A stretch of 64,000 nucleotides of DNA from Ustilago trichophora (Eukaryota > Basidiomycota > Ustilaginomycetes > Ustilaginales > Ustilaginaceae), in contig OOIN01000043.1 in assembly GCA_900323505.1 (NCBI GenBank), positions 558,001-622,000 on the forward strand, in the 5' to 3' direction. The position numbers and the translations under genes are program-made. The notes beneath the pieces are model-generated. The model did not search any database. It worked only from the letters and a program-made list of their open reading frames with translations, and was not told the origin of the DNA. Of the stretch, positions 29,581-37,672 are shown piece by piece; positions within the stretch are counted from its first letter, which is position 1; every line of letters starts with the position of its first letter.

Positions 29581-30609
29581 ATGGTTTCTCATAACTATGT
29601 CGTGCAGAGTCTTCTTTTCGTGCTGATCGTCGTTCTAACAGCCGTTAGCTCTTCCGGAATTCCTCCTGCAGATCTCGAGAGGCTTCTCACGGACCCTGAC
29701 GATGAGCCACTCCCCCCAGGCTTCAGAACACTTGGCCCTTCACATGTCCTTTCGAATCCAGCTCAGCATCTGGAAAACCCTAGCCTCGGTACAGTTGCAA
29801 CTCGACCGGTCAACCTAGAGGGCACTTGGTTGGATATTCTGCATAGGCAGCAGGCCGATTGGCCTGGTCCCTCGAGCTCCTATGCAAATCCAGCTCAGAC
29901 TTTATACCATCCTGCATCTCAAGTTCCGGGAACAGCTTCCGCTCAACCCGTTGATCCAGGGGTTGCCTGGCGGGTCGCTCTGGATAAGCAGCAAGCCGTT
30001 GGTCGCCAGACATCTGTAGACCATCAACCAGCTGATTTACTCAATCAGTATCTTCATAAAGATCAGGCCACCACTTCAAAGGAAGCAAACTTTCTGTCGA
30101 GCATTGAAGCGCCCAAGTACACAGCGAAGAGTCGCACTGACATGCTGGACAGGGTCAAGAGCCGTATTTACGAGGCTGTCGATGTCGACGTTCGTACACG
30201 TTCTGGTGCAATCTTTCCCTTCCAGGAACCTTTGACAAAGCTCGAACTCCATAGGTATGCAATAGAATCTCAGGCTCCCAGCGACCAATTCGGCACGTGG
30301 CCTTTGGAGATCTCCACGGAACCAGGCAAGACTGAGCGTTTTCTTGTCAATCAAGCTCACCCGCGCTCCGACATGTTCGTGAAGACACACGGATCCAAAG
30401 CCACCTCTAGTACAAAAGTATACCTAGACGTATGGCATGAAATCCATGTCAAGGATTCTAAAGGTGTCTATGGATATATCGGGGCGATACGTGCGCCTGC
30501 CCTGTTCTCGAGCCGAAAGGCCAAGAACTTAATTCCATCGGCCATCCACTGGCAAGTGCTTCAGCCTCTCAGCACATCCGCGGTCATTGCAAGTCTCAAA
30601 CGAGGCTGA
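29581..30609 (+). CDS. Secreted protein B: cluster family, N-type domain
   Basis: The 342-residue precursor has a signal peptide (MVSHNYVVQSLLFVLIVVLT, cleavage near SSSG/IPP) and no cysteine in the mature part. The mature start PPADLERLL is shared with C and D. Residues 50-94 and 95-140 are two diverged copies of a repeat built as GPS...NPAQ...HP...W...IL. Residues about 168-315 form the cluster's N-type domain: FLSSIEAPKYT, DRVKSRIYEA, FPFQEPLTKLELHRYA, FGTWPLEIS, RFLVNQAH, KVYLDVWHEI and GVYGYIGAIRAP, with the end PLSTSAVIASL. It is closest to D. No enzyme motif is visible and I recognise no named family. It is intronless, with its upstream DNA duplicated at C and D. Confidence 0.78.
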   Translation: MVSHNYVVQSLLFVLIVVLTAVSSSGIPPADLERLLTDPDDEPLPPGFRTLGPSHVLSNPAQHLENPSLGTVATRPVNLEGTWLDILHRQQADWPGPSSSYANPAQTLYHPASQVPGTASAQPVDPGVAWRVALDKQQAVGRQTSVDHQPADLLNQYLHKDQATTSKEANFLSSIEAPKYTAKSRTDMLDRVKSRIYEAVDVDVRTRSGAIFPFQEPLTKLELHRYAIESQAPSDQFGTWPLEISTEPGKTERFLVNQAHPRSDMFVKTHGSKATSSTKVYLDVWHEIHVKDSKGVYGYIGAIRAPALFSSRKAKNLIPSAIHWQVLQPLSTSAVIASLKRG

Positions 30610-30830
30610 AGCCGTCTTCAAGGTACCAGATCTTGAAAAAGCTCAACTGCTCTGAGCACCAAGGATGTTTCCGAAGCTCGTGCGAAAGGGCGAGAGAGCG
30701 TCCAGACAATCTTTGCTCTTCCATCCACTTCCTAGCTAGAACCTACTGTGTATGTCGCTTCCTTCACCGCCATTATCCTTTTCACTCTTCGCCGGGCGCG
30801 ACCTAATGATTCACTTCAAGCTTTCCCACC

Positions 30831-30977
30831 ATGTTTTCCCTCGCTTTTTTTCTGTCGCTTGCCCTTTGCGTTCGACCAGTCTTCTCTACGGCGGGTTTAG
30901 AGCCTCATCGATCTCAAGGCCTCACAGGACCCGCTGCAACACATTCAGGCTCAAACGAATATGAGATGCTCGACTGA
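30831..30977 (+). pseudogene. Truncated secreted-protein gene or very small secreted peptide, 48 codons
   Basis: An ATG in CCCACC context opens a frame for MFSLAFFLSLALCVRPVFST and a further 28 residues, stopping at 30975-30977. The first 20 residues are a textbook signal peptide; the rest (AGLEPHRSQGL...EYEMLD) is too short for the cluster domain. A diverged inverted copy without the ATG lies at 34952-35073. It could be the 5' relic of a lost family member or a real small secreted peptide; the existence of a decayed copy favours the relic. Confidence 0.5.
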
Positions 30978-31094
30978 GATTACTAGATGCTTTATGCTCC
31001 CACTCAAGGAGGCCAATTTTAAATGATTGAAGAGAACGAGGTCAATAAAAGTGAAGAGATTACGGTACTCAGTAAAGAAGAATGACATAAGAAG

Positions 31095-31210
31095 AATAAC
31101 ATAGAGGGTATAATGATGTGGGTGGTGTGGTGAGCTCCCAGACGCTCTCGCCCTGTCGCACGAGCTGCAAATCTCTTCAAACTCACGGATCTAGCGTGGT
31201 TGCTGCATGC
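31095..31210 (+). repeat. Degenerate cluster repeat, copy 1
   Basis: The stretch with GTGGTGAGCTCCCAGACGCT followed by CTCGCCCTGTCGCACGAGCT matches by eye the segment at about 35130-35215 (GTGGCGAGCTCTGCAGACGC, TCTCGCCCTTCCGCATGAGT). Both copies are in + orientation and lie outside genes. Confidence 0.6.
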
Positions 31211-31269
31211 TTGAAAGATTTTCACAGGTCGTTGCTTGGCTGATGGACGGCTCAGTATAGTATAATTAA

Positions 31270-31713
31270 GCAGGTGCTTTACGTTGGTGAACATCAACAC
31301 GGGAAAAATGCTTCCACTAGCCCAGTCTCCACCAAACCCTTCTGTCGCCTTGTCACTGTCAAGCGGAATCCTGCGCTCAACTGGCGTCCCACTCAAACCC
31401 ACCAAACGAGGAATCGATATCGCTAAGCGACCGCCAGTGTGCTGGGATGGCACACTCAACAGCGCACCCGAGACGTGTGAAGTTGTGATTGATCAGAGGT
31501 GCTCCTAATAACCCACTCTTTTCACGTAAATTACGGAAAGCTTCACAATGTGGGAAAATGATTGAGGACTGTCCAGACCCAATCTCTTTCCGAAGGGTCC
31601 CACAAAGCAAGGCTATTTAAACTTCTCAGCACAGCCGAAAGGAGAGAGCTGCACAGCTTCCAACACATCCATTCGACTCCAGCTCACAGGTAGGCCGAGT
31701 CCGATCCTCAACG
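31270..31713 (+). repeat. Duplicated upstream block, copy 2 (gene C)
   Basis: It resembles the upstream DNA of B and D: CAGTCTCCACCAAACCCTTC near 31322, GGCGTCCCACTC near 31383, CCCACTCTTTTCAC near 31514 and CATCCATTCGACTCCAGCTC near 31667. The reading frames inside it differ from the other copies. A TATTTAA at 31614-31620 may be its TATA element. Confidence 0.65.
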
Positions 31714-32706
31714 ATGGCTTGGCCTAGCATTGTCCAGCGTGGTCTATTTTTCGCGCTGGTCTTTCTTTTACGAACCGCAAGCTTTTCTTCTATCCCGCTT
31801 GCGGACATCGAGCGGTTTCTGACGGAGCCAGAAGATGAGACACTTCTTTCGAGCGTGACAAGACCTGGCCCCTCCAACATCCATTCGGGCCCCGTTGAGA
31901 ATTTCAACCATCCAGCAACACCTAGCTCCGGTGCAGCTCTCACCCAGCCTGTCAACCTAGATGGCTCTTGGCATGACATCCTACAGCGACAGACACATAC
32001 GCTCGCTGACTATCTTCACGCCGGCGCGACGACTGAGCAACAGAATAAGCAATTTCTGCTGGATATCGGCGCGCCCGCGTATACGAAGGAACATCGTCTT
32101 GTGAAGCTGGAAAGAGTCAGAGATCGCTTCTACAAGGATATGGGTACCCGTTCTTTGAAAGTAAATGATCATCTACTACCGTATGAAGGTCACTTGAAAG
32201 CATCAGACTTTGATCGGTACGTAGAAGAACATCTCCCGTCTTCATTCGAAAAGAAATTTGGGATGTGGCCTTTGGAGATCGACACGCGGCATGGCAAGGA
32301 GCGATACCTCTTGAACAAGGTTCCAGCAACTGTGTTCAGCTTCGAATGGGTCAATAAATATCGTGCTCCGGATAAATTCAAAATGTATCTGGTCGCTTGG
32401 CAAGAAGTCAAAAAAGAGGGGTCTATTGGTATCTATGAATACCTTGGTGCATTCAAGGTGCCAGCACAAAGAACCCTCTTACCCTACAGGAGGGATGTCT
32501 TGCATCGAACAGCCATCAAAGTATCGCAGCCTCGCGCTCTTAGCGGGTCGACCATCATTGCACATTTGCGCCGTCCAGCCAATGCCATCTCCGAGGGAAC
32601 AAGCAACCAACATCTTTCCAGCACTCCAGCTTTATCAAACCCTTTTGGTACTGGCGACTTCGTTCACCAATATATTGGTGCACCTGCACCACCAGGTCAA
32701 CATTAA
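31714..32706 (+). CDS. Secreted protein C: cluster family, N-type domain
   Basis: The 330-residue precursor has a signal peptide (MAWPSIVQRGLFFALVFLLR, cleavage near SFSS/IPL) and a mature start IPLADIERFL like B and D. It has only one copy of the GPS...HP...W..IL repeat (about residues 49-93), where B and D have two. The N-type domain spans about 110-255: FLLDIGAPAYT, KLERVRDRFYKD, LPYEGHLKASDFDRYV, FGMWPLEIDT, RYLLNKV, MYLVAWQEVK and GIYEYLGAFKVP, then ALSGSTIIAHL. A 40-residue tail (NQHLSSTPALSNPFGTGDF) with a potential flexible end is unique to C among the three. No named family is recognised. It is intronless. Confidence 0.78.
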   Translation: MAWPSIVQRGLFFALVFLLRTASFSSIPLADIERFLTEPEDETLLSSVTRPGPSNIHSGPVENFNHPATPSSGAALTQPVNLDGSWHDILQRQTHTLADYLHAGATTEQQNKQFLLDIGAPAYTKEHRLVKLERVRDRFYKDMGTRSLKVNDHLLPYEGHLKASDFDRYVEEHLPSSFEKKFGMWPLEIDTRHGKERYLLNKVPATVFSFEWVNKYRAPDKFKMYLVAWQEVKKEGSIGIYEYLGAFKVPAQRTLLPYRRDVLHRTAIKVSQPRALSGSTIIAHLRRPANAISEGTSNQHLSSTPALSNPFGTGDFVHQYIGAPAPPGQH

Positions 32707-33454
32707 TTGAATTGAGACTTCGAATCTCCACGAATTGGGCTGGACCGAGTGACGATTCCTCTCGGCAAATCCGATCGTCATTTAAAATTTCGCCGCTCCT
32801 AATACTCACAATTTTTTTGAAAGCAATTTATGTAAGACTTTACAGTGTCTTTGTGACCTCTTGATGAATGTTATCGTAACAGTGCTGCCTCTGTGTCATG
32901 ATTGTGTAGACAAGCGTGCTGCCCAGATGCCTCCCAGTGGCCAAATTTTAGGCTAACGCAAACAGTGGGGTTACGCTGTCAGTACAAGTTACGAAGGAAA
33001 CGCCCGAGATTTGCTACTGTAACTGAGCAGTTGCTTCGTGTATGCGAACAGCAGCTCAGGAAGATGCGATTCATCTCTCAGTCCCCACCGAACTCTTTTC
33101 ACCCCTTGTCTCTGACAAGCCGCTTCCTGTGACCGGTTGCCGTCCCACTCGAGTTCATCAATACCCGCAGGGAGGGTGGGTCTAATGTCGCCAAGTAGCC
33201 GTCAGCACACTCAACGCACCTTCTTACTAAAGTAATTCGTCAGAGCTTCTAAGGACCCGCTCTTTTCACAGCCATGCAGCTTTGCAGTATGTGGCTGAAG
33301 TCAACTGTGGGCTGCAAGTCCGTGCTGGATTTGTGCCCAAAGTCGTCAAGGAGCGGAACCATTTAGCTTGGTCAGCAAAGCTACGAACACGCTCATCATC
33401 CAAGACATCCATTCGACTCCAGCGCAGAAGTCACTACCATCGCACTTACCGACA
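32707..33454. other. Intergenic between secreted genes C and D
   Basis: 748 bases. From about 33010 it is the B/C/D upstream block, copy 3. I see nothing definable in 32707-33000. Confidence 0.5.
33010..33454 (+). repeat. Duplicated upstream block, copy 3 (gene D)
   Basis: It shares CTCAGGAAGATG.., TCTCAGTCCCCACCGAAC, GCCGTCCCACTCGAGTTCA, GTCGCCAAGTAGC, GACCCGCTCTTTTCACA and CATCCATTCGACTCCAGCGC followed by AGAAGTCAC with copies 1 and 2. The open frame of copy 1 is closed here after about 22 codons by TGA. Confidence 0.7.
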
Positions 33455-34474
33455 ATGGCTTCGCCTAACTTTGTCATGTGTGGCCTTTTGTTGGTGCTGG
33501 TCTTCTTTCTAACAGCTGCTGGCTCTTCTGGGATTACTCCTGCAGACCTCGAGCGTCTGCTCATGGACCTTGAGGATGAGCCAGCTCCTCCAGTCTCTAC
33601 AAGACCTGGCCCCTCGAACACCAATACAAATTTAGCTCAGATCTTAGGCCATCCAGTAGCCCAGACCACGGACACAGCTGCCCCTCAACCCATGAATCTA
33701 GATGGCACTTGGGAGGATATTCTGCACAGCCAGGGAGCCGCCAGACCTGGCCCCTCAAACAGCCATACAGATCCAGCTCAAAACTTCCACCGTCCACTGT
33801 CCCAGATCCCGGACACAGCTACCGCTCAGCGCGTCCATCTAGAGAGCGCTTGGCAAGGTATTCTGGATGTTGATCAGACAGCTGTAGTCCATCAGCCATA
33901 TGATCTGCTCGCTCAGCATCTTGGTCACGATCAGACCACCGAGCAAGAGGATGCAAGCTTTCTGTCGAGCATTGGGGCACCTCAGTACACTTCTCAGAGT
34001 CGCATTCAAATGCTGAACAGGGCCAAGAGCCGCATTTACGAGATGGTCGGTGTCAAAATTGGGCCGCGATCTGGCGCGAACATGCCCTTCAAGGAACCTT
34101 TGTCAAAGTCGGAATTCTTTCACTACGCAAAGAACTCCGAGACGTCCAACAATAGGTTCGGCACGTGGCCGTTCGAGATCTCCACGGCACCAGACAAGAC
34201 GGAGCGATTCCTCGTCAACCAAGCGCATCCACAATCGGAAATATTTGTGAAGGCACATGGGCTCGAAGCCGCCCCCCACTATAAAACGGTATATCTGGAC
34301 GTCTGGCACGAAATCCAAATCAAGGAATCTATAGGTGTCTATGGATACATCGGGACGATACGTGCGCCTAAACAGTTCTCGAGCCTAAAGGCCGAGACCT
34401 TAATTCCATCGGCCATTAAATGGCAAGTTGTTCGACCTCTCAGCGCCTCCGTGGTTCTTGCAAGACTCCCCTGA
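33455..34474 (+). CDS. Secreted protein D: cluster family, N-type domain
   Basis: The 339-residue precursor starts at the ATG at 33455, which gives a signal peptide (MASPNFVMCGLLLVLVFFLT, cleavage near GSSG/ITP); 29 upstream in-frame residues from 33368 would mask it. The mature start TPADLERLLMD matches B. Two clear tandem repeats (about residues 50-96 and 97-143) begin RPGPSN and carry AQ, HP/RP and W..IL. The N-type domain (about 168-315) has FLSSIGAPQYTSQSR, RAKSRIYEMVG, MPFKEPLSKSEFFHYA, FGTWPFEIS, RFLVNQAHPQSE, TVYLDVWHEIQI and GVYGYIGTIRAP, and ends PLSASVVLARLP. It is the closest paralogue of B. It is intronless and not in a named family. Confidence 0.78.
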   Translation: MASPNFVMCGLLLVLVFFLTAAGSSGITPADLERLLMDLEDEPAPPVSTRPGPSNTNTNLAQILGHPVAQTTDTAAPQPMNLDGTWEDILHSQGAARPGPSNSHTDPAQNFHRPLSQIPDTATAQRVHLESAWQGILDVDQTAVVHQPYDLLAQHLGHDQTTEQEDASFLSSIGAPQYTSQSRIQMLNRAKSRIYEMVGVKIGPRSGANMPFKEPLSKSEFFHYAKNSETSNNRFGTWPFEISTAPDKTERFLVNQAHPQSEIFVKAHGLEAAPHYKTVYLDVWHEIQIKESIGVYGYIGTIRAPKQFSSLKAETLIPSAIKWQVVRPLSASVVLARLP

Positions 34475-34951
34475 AGCTGACGCTCAACTACTGTATCTCG
34501 GCACCAAAGAATGTCCCTCGCCAGATCATCTGTGCTCATACTTGATAAGGTCGAGGCCAAATGGTTCAAGAGAACCTCTTCTAAAACCTCTTGCAAGCGA
34601 TTACTGGCTTACAATTGGCCATCGACAAGCAATGCATTATTATAGCCTGTTTCCACTGACTTCTATGGGCTAGCAATGGGCGTGGGCGCTATCTGAGATA
34701 CTGTATAGCTGAATTCTTCATGAGTGAGTTGGTCATGGAAGGCGTTCCAGATTAGGGATAACGGGTTACTGCGTAGTGATTGGCAAACAGTCAAGGCCAT
34801 GGCGAGCAATTGATTGCAGCAACATACGTCGGCCCACCCGTGTGCAAAGGCAGGAAATGCTGCATCCTTTTCCTTTCAACGCTTCGTGTTTTCAGACTTC
34901 CCGACTTAGCATCGCACACCATGATTGCATAGATATGAGATTGCGGATAGA

Positions 34952-35073
34952 CCTGTGGGGCCTTGAGCTCGATGAGGCTCCCAGCCCGCTGTAAAGGGGC
35001 TGGTCGAGCGCGGAGGGCGAGCGTCCAAGACAAAGGGAGGGAGACAGGGTGGGAAGTGCTAAAATCACTAGGC
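34952..35073 (-). pseudogene. Inverted relic of the 30831 signal-peptide ORF
   Basis: Read on the - strand, this segment aligns by eye over about 120 bases with 30800-30928: CCCACCCTGTCTCCCTCCC against CCCACCATGTTTTCCCTCGC, CGCTCGACCAG against CGTTCGACCAG, and GAGCCTCATCGAGCTCAAGG against GAGCCTCATCGATCTCAAGG. The start codon has become CTG and small indels shift the frame, so it is decayed. Confidence 0.6.
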
Positions 35074-35129
35074 TGTGCCTAGCGACGAGTGCAGAGGGTG
35101 ATCGTAGTATACAGGAAAGGAGACACGTA

Positions 35130-35215
35130 AACAAGGACATAATGAAGGTGGGTGAGTTGACGTGGCGAGCTCTGCAGACGCTCTCGCCCTTCCGCATGAG
35201 TTGCATGTCCACTGT
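35130..35215 (+). repeat. Degenerate cluster repeat, copy 2
   Basis: It matches 31095-31210 in the same orientation. Its neighbour relic (34952-35073) is inverted relative to the first locus, so the two loci were rearranged after duplication. Confidence 0.55.
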
Positions 35216-35861
35216 CAAGCGCTTCCCGTCGCTCTTGGCTTGGTGGGATCAAGTCGTGTAAACTAGCCAATTTTCAGCAAAGCCTGCGTCCAAGGGAAGC
35301 CTAGTCCATGCCCGGCTCTGACGGATTAGCTGAGAATGAATTCATGATTTCTCGCGGTAGATGCACTTCGAGGCTCGCCGTTGGGACAGAACACAATGCA
35401 TCTGAACTGCCAAAAGCTGTGTCACTTGAGACATTCGAGAAAGTGGGTAAAGCGATGGGAGCTGAGATTGCCAGACACCACCCATCTCCGGATGATGTGG
35501 GGCTTTTACTTTCAACAAGACTGCTTCTGGCTTCGAGGAGATACCGGCTGTCTTGCTGCATGCCTGCGTAGGCACCATGTCAACACTCCCACCTTCTCGA
35601 TCAACATCCTAGGATATCTTCTTCAGTCCCACTGCCGCGTTCTGAGGATGCAGCCCGTCAAGTCCAATGGAATGATGTGGGGGAACATCTGAACCCGGCT
35701 GAGCGAAGCTTGGCAGAGACCAGAATCCCACCACTGAAAAAGTCTCACGACTCATCGCAACCTCTTGGACTACCATTCTTGGCATGCCGTATCTTGCCTT
35801 CTCCCTATATTCTTTTCCCTCTCCGACAATCACACCCCTCTTCATTCATTCAATCCGAAGC

Positions 35862-37181
35862 ATGATTGGAACGCCCTTCCTTGTCGTTTGGCTCGCTTCG
35901 CTGGTTGCCGTAAGCAGGCAGACCGGCTGGAAAGCACTGTACGACCTTGAGCCGGAAGCAGTCGCTGCAATCCTCGAGTCCGGTCACTCGGAAGCCCCGA
36001 CTCAACTGGCTGGAATTGAGCAACGTGTTGAACACATCACTGGCTCCCATTCCGGTCCTCATACAAACGCTCACACAGGGAGCTCCAGCTCCAAACCGTT
36101 TGCGTTACAACACACTGGCTGGATTTCTCCGCACACATCAGTTCCACCTACATTCCCGAACGTAGAGCACGGTCAGTTTCGACACACTAACTGGGGTCCA
36201 CACCCTATGGCCAACTTTGCAGTTCCGCGTGGGGAACATGGCTCGCATCGAAAAACTATCTGGGGTCCACCGACTATGAAGGACGATCAACCTTCATTCG
36301 ATCGGCTCTCGGAAGTCACAAATGCGGATCTGTATCGTCGCTTTGGTTGGAGGCCTCTGCTACCAAGAGTTCGACCGGGACACTCCTACGCAGAATATGG
36401 TACTGGTCCGTATCAATACACTGATAGGAACCCACAGCTGGCGGATGGTCAGTCTGCACCTTCTCATGCGGGACAGGCCCGACAGGCATACGTAAATTGG
36501 AGTCCGCAGCCAGCGACTAGTCAAGACATGAATCCTGACACAAGAGATGTTCACAATTTACTCTCCGTGAGTAAGAGGCCTTCAACGATTCCTCCTTTAC
36601 AAATGCAACCTGTTCCGGCACTCGGGTACGAGCAAGCAGAAACATCGTCTTCTTTCGGGCTGCGCTTAGAGGCTGTTATCGGACATTCACAGCACCTTAT
36701 CGACAACGGTCTACTTGCTCCTTTATCGATCTCGGAGAGGGAAGCTATCTTGGCCGAAGTAGTCGATGACTTATCTGCGCGCCATACTCGAATGAGTTTC
36801 CGATCCTCACCTTATAATGGACATGAAGTGACTTCGGACATGTTGAAGGATATTTATCCATGGGGCCGCTATAAGTTCCACAAATTGAACGACTACACTT
36901 TCCTGTCCAATCATCACACCGATGCTGGCTTCGAAAACACAGACATCGCGGGAGGAATGTCTGGAACGCAGGATGCAAGCAAGCGAATGTACGTGTGGAT
37001 AAGGCTTTCTGTTAAGCATCAAGATGCATTCGTCTATCGCCTTGTTGGTCTGATAGAGACGTCAGGGCAGGCCAAAACTGCAACGGGAGTCTTGCCTTCC
37101 GTTGGCGGTGTGAGCTGGCTTGATGTCAGAGAGCATGGCCAAGACTCTGTTGCCGATTCTTCTAGGATCAGGGAAGTGTAA
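35862..37181 (+). CDS. Secreted protein E: WxP-repeat region plus C-type domain
   Basis: The 439-residue precursor begins at the ATG at 35862 with a signal peptide (MIGTPFLVVWLASLVAVSRQ, cleavage near QTG/WKA); an upstream ATG at 35784 would add 26 residues. Residues about 82-220 hold five or six degenerate repeats of about 24 residues built on H-T-x-W-G/x-P, with the tryptophans or their equivalents at about 87, 111, 134, 163, 189 and 213 (for example HTGWISPHTS, RHTNWGPHPM, RKTIWGPPTM, YVNWSPQPAT). The C-type domain (about 285-439) has LSISEREAILAEVVDDLSAR, YVWIRLSVKHQDAFVYRLVG followed by LIET, and an end GQDSVADSSRI that matches the terminal motif of F, G and I. No named family; intronless. 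Confidence 0.77.
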   Translation: MIGTPFLVVWLASLVAVSRQTGWKALYDLEPEAVAAILESGHSEAPTQLAGIEQRVEHITGSHSGPHTNAHTGSSSSKPFALQHTGWISPHTSVPPTFPNVEHGQFRHTNWGPHPMANFAVPRGEHGSHRKTIWGPPTMKDDQPSFDRLSEVTNADLYRRFGWRPLLPRVRPGHSYAEYGTGPYQYTDRNPQLADGQSAPSHAGQARQAYVNWSPQPATSQDMNPDTRDVHNLLSVSKRPSTIPPLQMQPVPALGYEQAETSSSFGLRLEAVIGHSQHLIDNGLLAPLSISEREAILAEVVDDLSARHTRMSFRSSPYNGHEVTSDMLKDIYPWGRYKFHKLNDYTFLSNHHTDAGFENTDIAGGMSGTQDASKRMYVWIRLSVKHQDAFVYRLVGLIETSGQAKTATGVLPSVGGVSWLDVREHGQDSVADSSRIREV

Positions 37182-37239
37182 ATACATTCTAGGTCGCTAT
37201 GTAGACCATGCGTGTCGGCCCGGTTAAGCAAAGCAGTCT

Positions 37240-37672
37240 CTCTTCACTGGTCTGGCAAAGTGGCCTTTTATGGTTTGTGAGAGCTCGCAACATGCTGTAG
37301 ACTGAGCACTCGTGATTGAGGTGGGAAAATGCACTCGCCCCACAGACTGTGCGCCTTAGTACTTTTTCTGAAAAAGCCCATGACAGGAAAGACGGTGGGA
37401 ATGATCGGGACGAGGCATCATACTTCATGAGCTGTGACGGTTACCACAAGAGCTGCATAAAAGTGGACGTGGGAGCCAAATTTGACGACAACAGCGTCAC
37501 CACATTATGCGATCCCACTGTTTGACGTGATTGGCACACCTACCAGACCGCTCCCAATCTGGACCTCGTAAATTGGGTCAATCTCTATAAATAAGAGCCC
37601 CCAAATTGCTCTGTAACCTTCGAAGTAACGACCACAGCGCATTGTGCAGCACTTGAATTTAAACTTCCAACC
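37240..37672 (+). repeat. Duplicated upstream block, copy 1 (gene F)
   Basis: It aligns by eye with 39400-39834 upstream of G: AGACTGAGCACTCGTGATTG against AGACTGGACACTCGTGATTG, then GTGCGCCTTA, GGAAAGACGGTGG, CTTCATGAGCTGTGA, CACAAGAGCTGCATAAAAGT and CCAGACCG. An in-frame open stretch with a TTG rather than ATG start is common to both copies. Confidence 0.72.
37586..37595 (+). promoter_or_regulatory. TATA box of secreted gene F
   Basis: TATAAATAAG lies 87 bases before the ATG at 37673. The corresponding position upstream of G does not keep this sequence. Confidence 0.55.

Larger units (their letters stand above)
30610..31713. other. Intergenic between secreted genes B and C, with gene relics
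   Basis: 1.1 kb that holds a 48-codon signal-peptide ORF (30831-30977) with an inverted relic copy at 34952-35073, a second repeat (31095-31200) with a copy near 35130-35215, and the B/C/D upstream block, copy 2. Confidence 0.55.
34475..35861. other. Intergenic between secreted genes D and E, with relics
   Basis: 1.39 kb. It holds the inverted relic of the 30831 signal-peptide ORF (34952-35073), copy 2 of the cluster repeat (about 35130-35215), and an 87-codon ATG frame at 35308-35571 with no signal peptide and no recognisable product. The last 80 bases before gene E are a pyrimidine-rich leader. Confidence 0.5.
37182..37672. other. Intergenic between secreted genes E and F
   Basis: 491 bases, nearly all of it copy 1 of the upstream block shared by F, G and H, with a TATA element near its end. 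Confidence 0.5.

Noticed and set aside
34754..34772. TAGGGATAACGGGTTACT, similar to the I-SceI homing site
   Set aside because: It matches only in part and sits in nuclear intergenic DNA with no intron or endonuclease gene near it; a chance resemblance.
35308..35571. 87-codon ATG frame between D and E
   Set aside because: It has no signal peptide, no match to cluster domains and no promoter signal. It might be a fragment of something, but nothing supports it.
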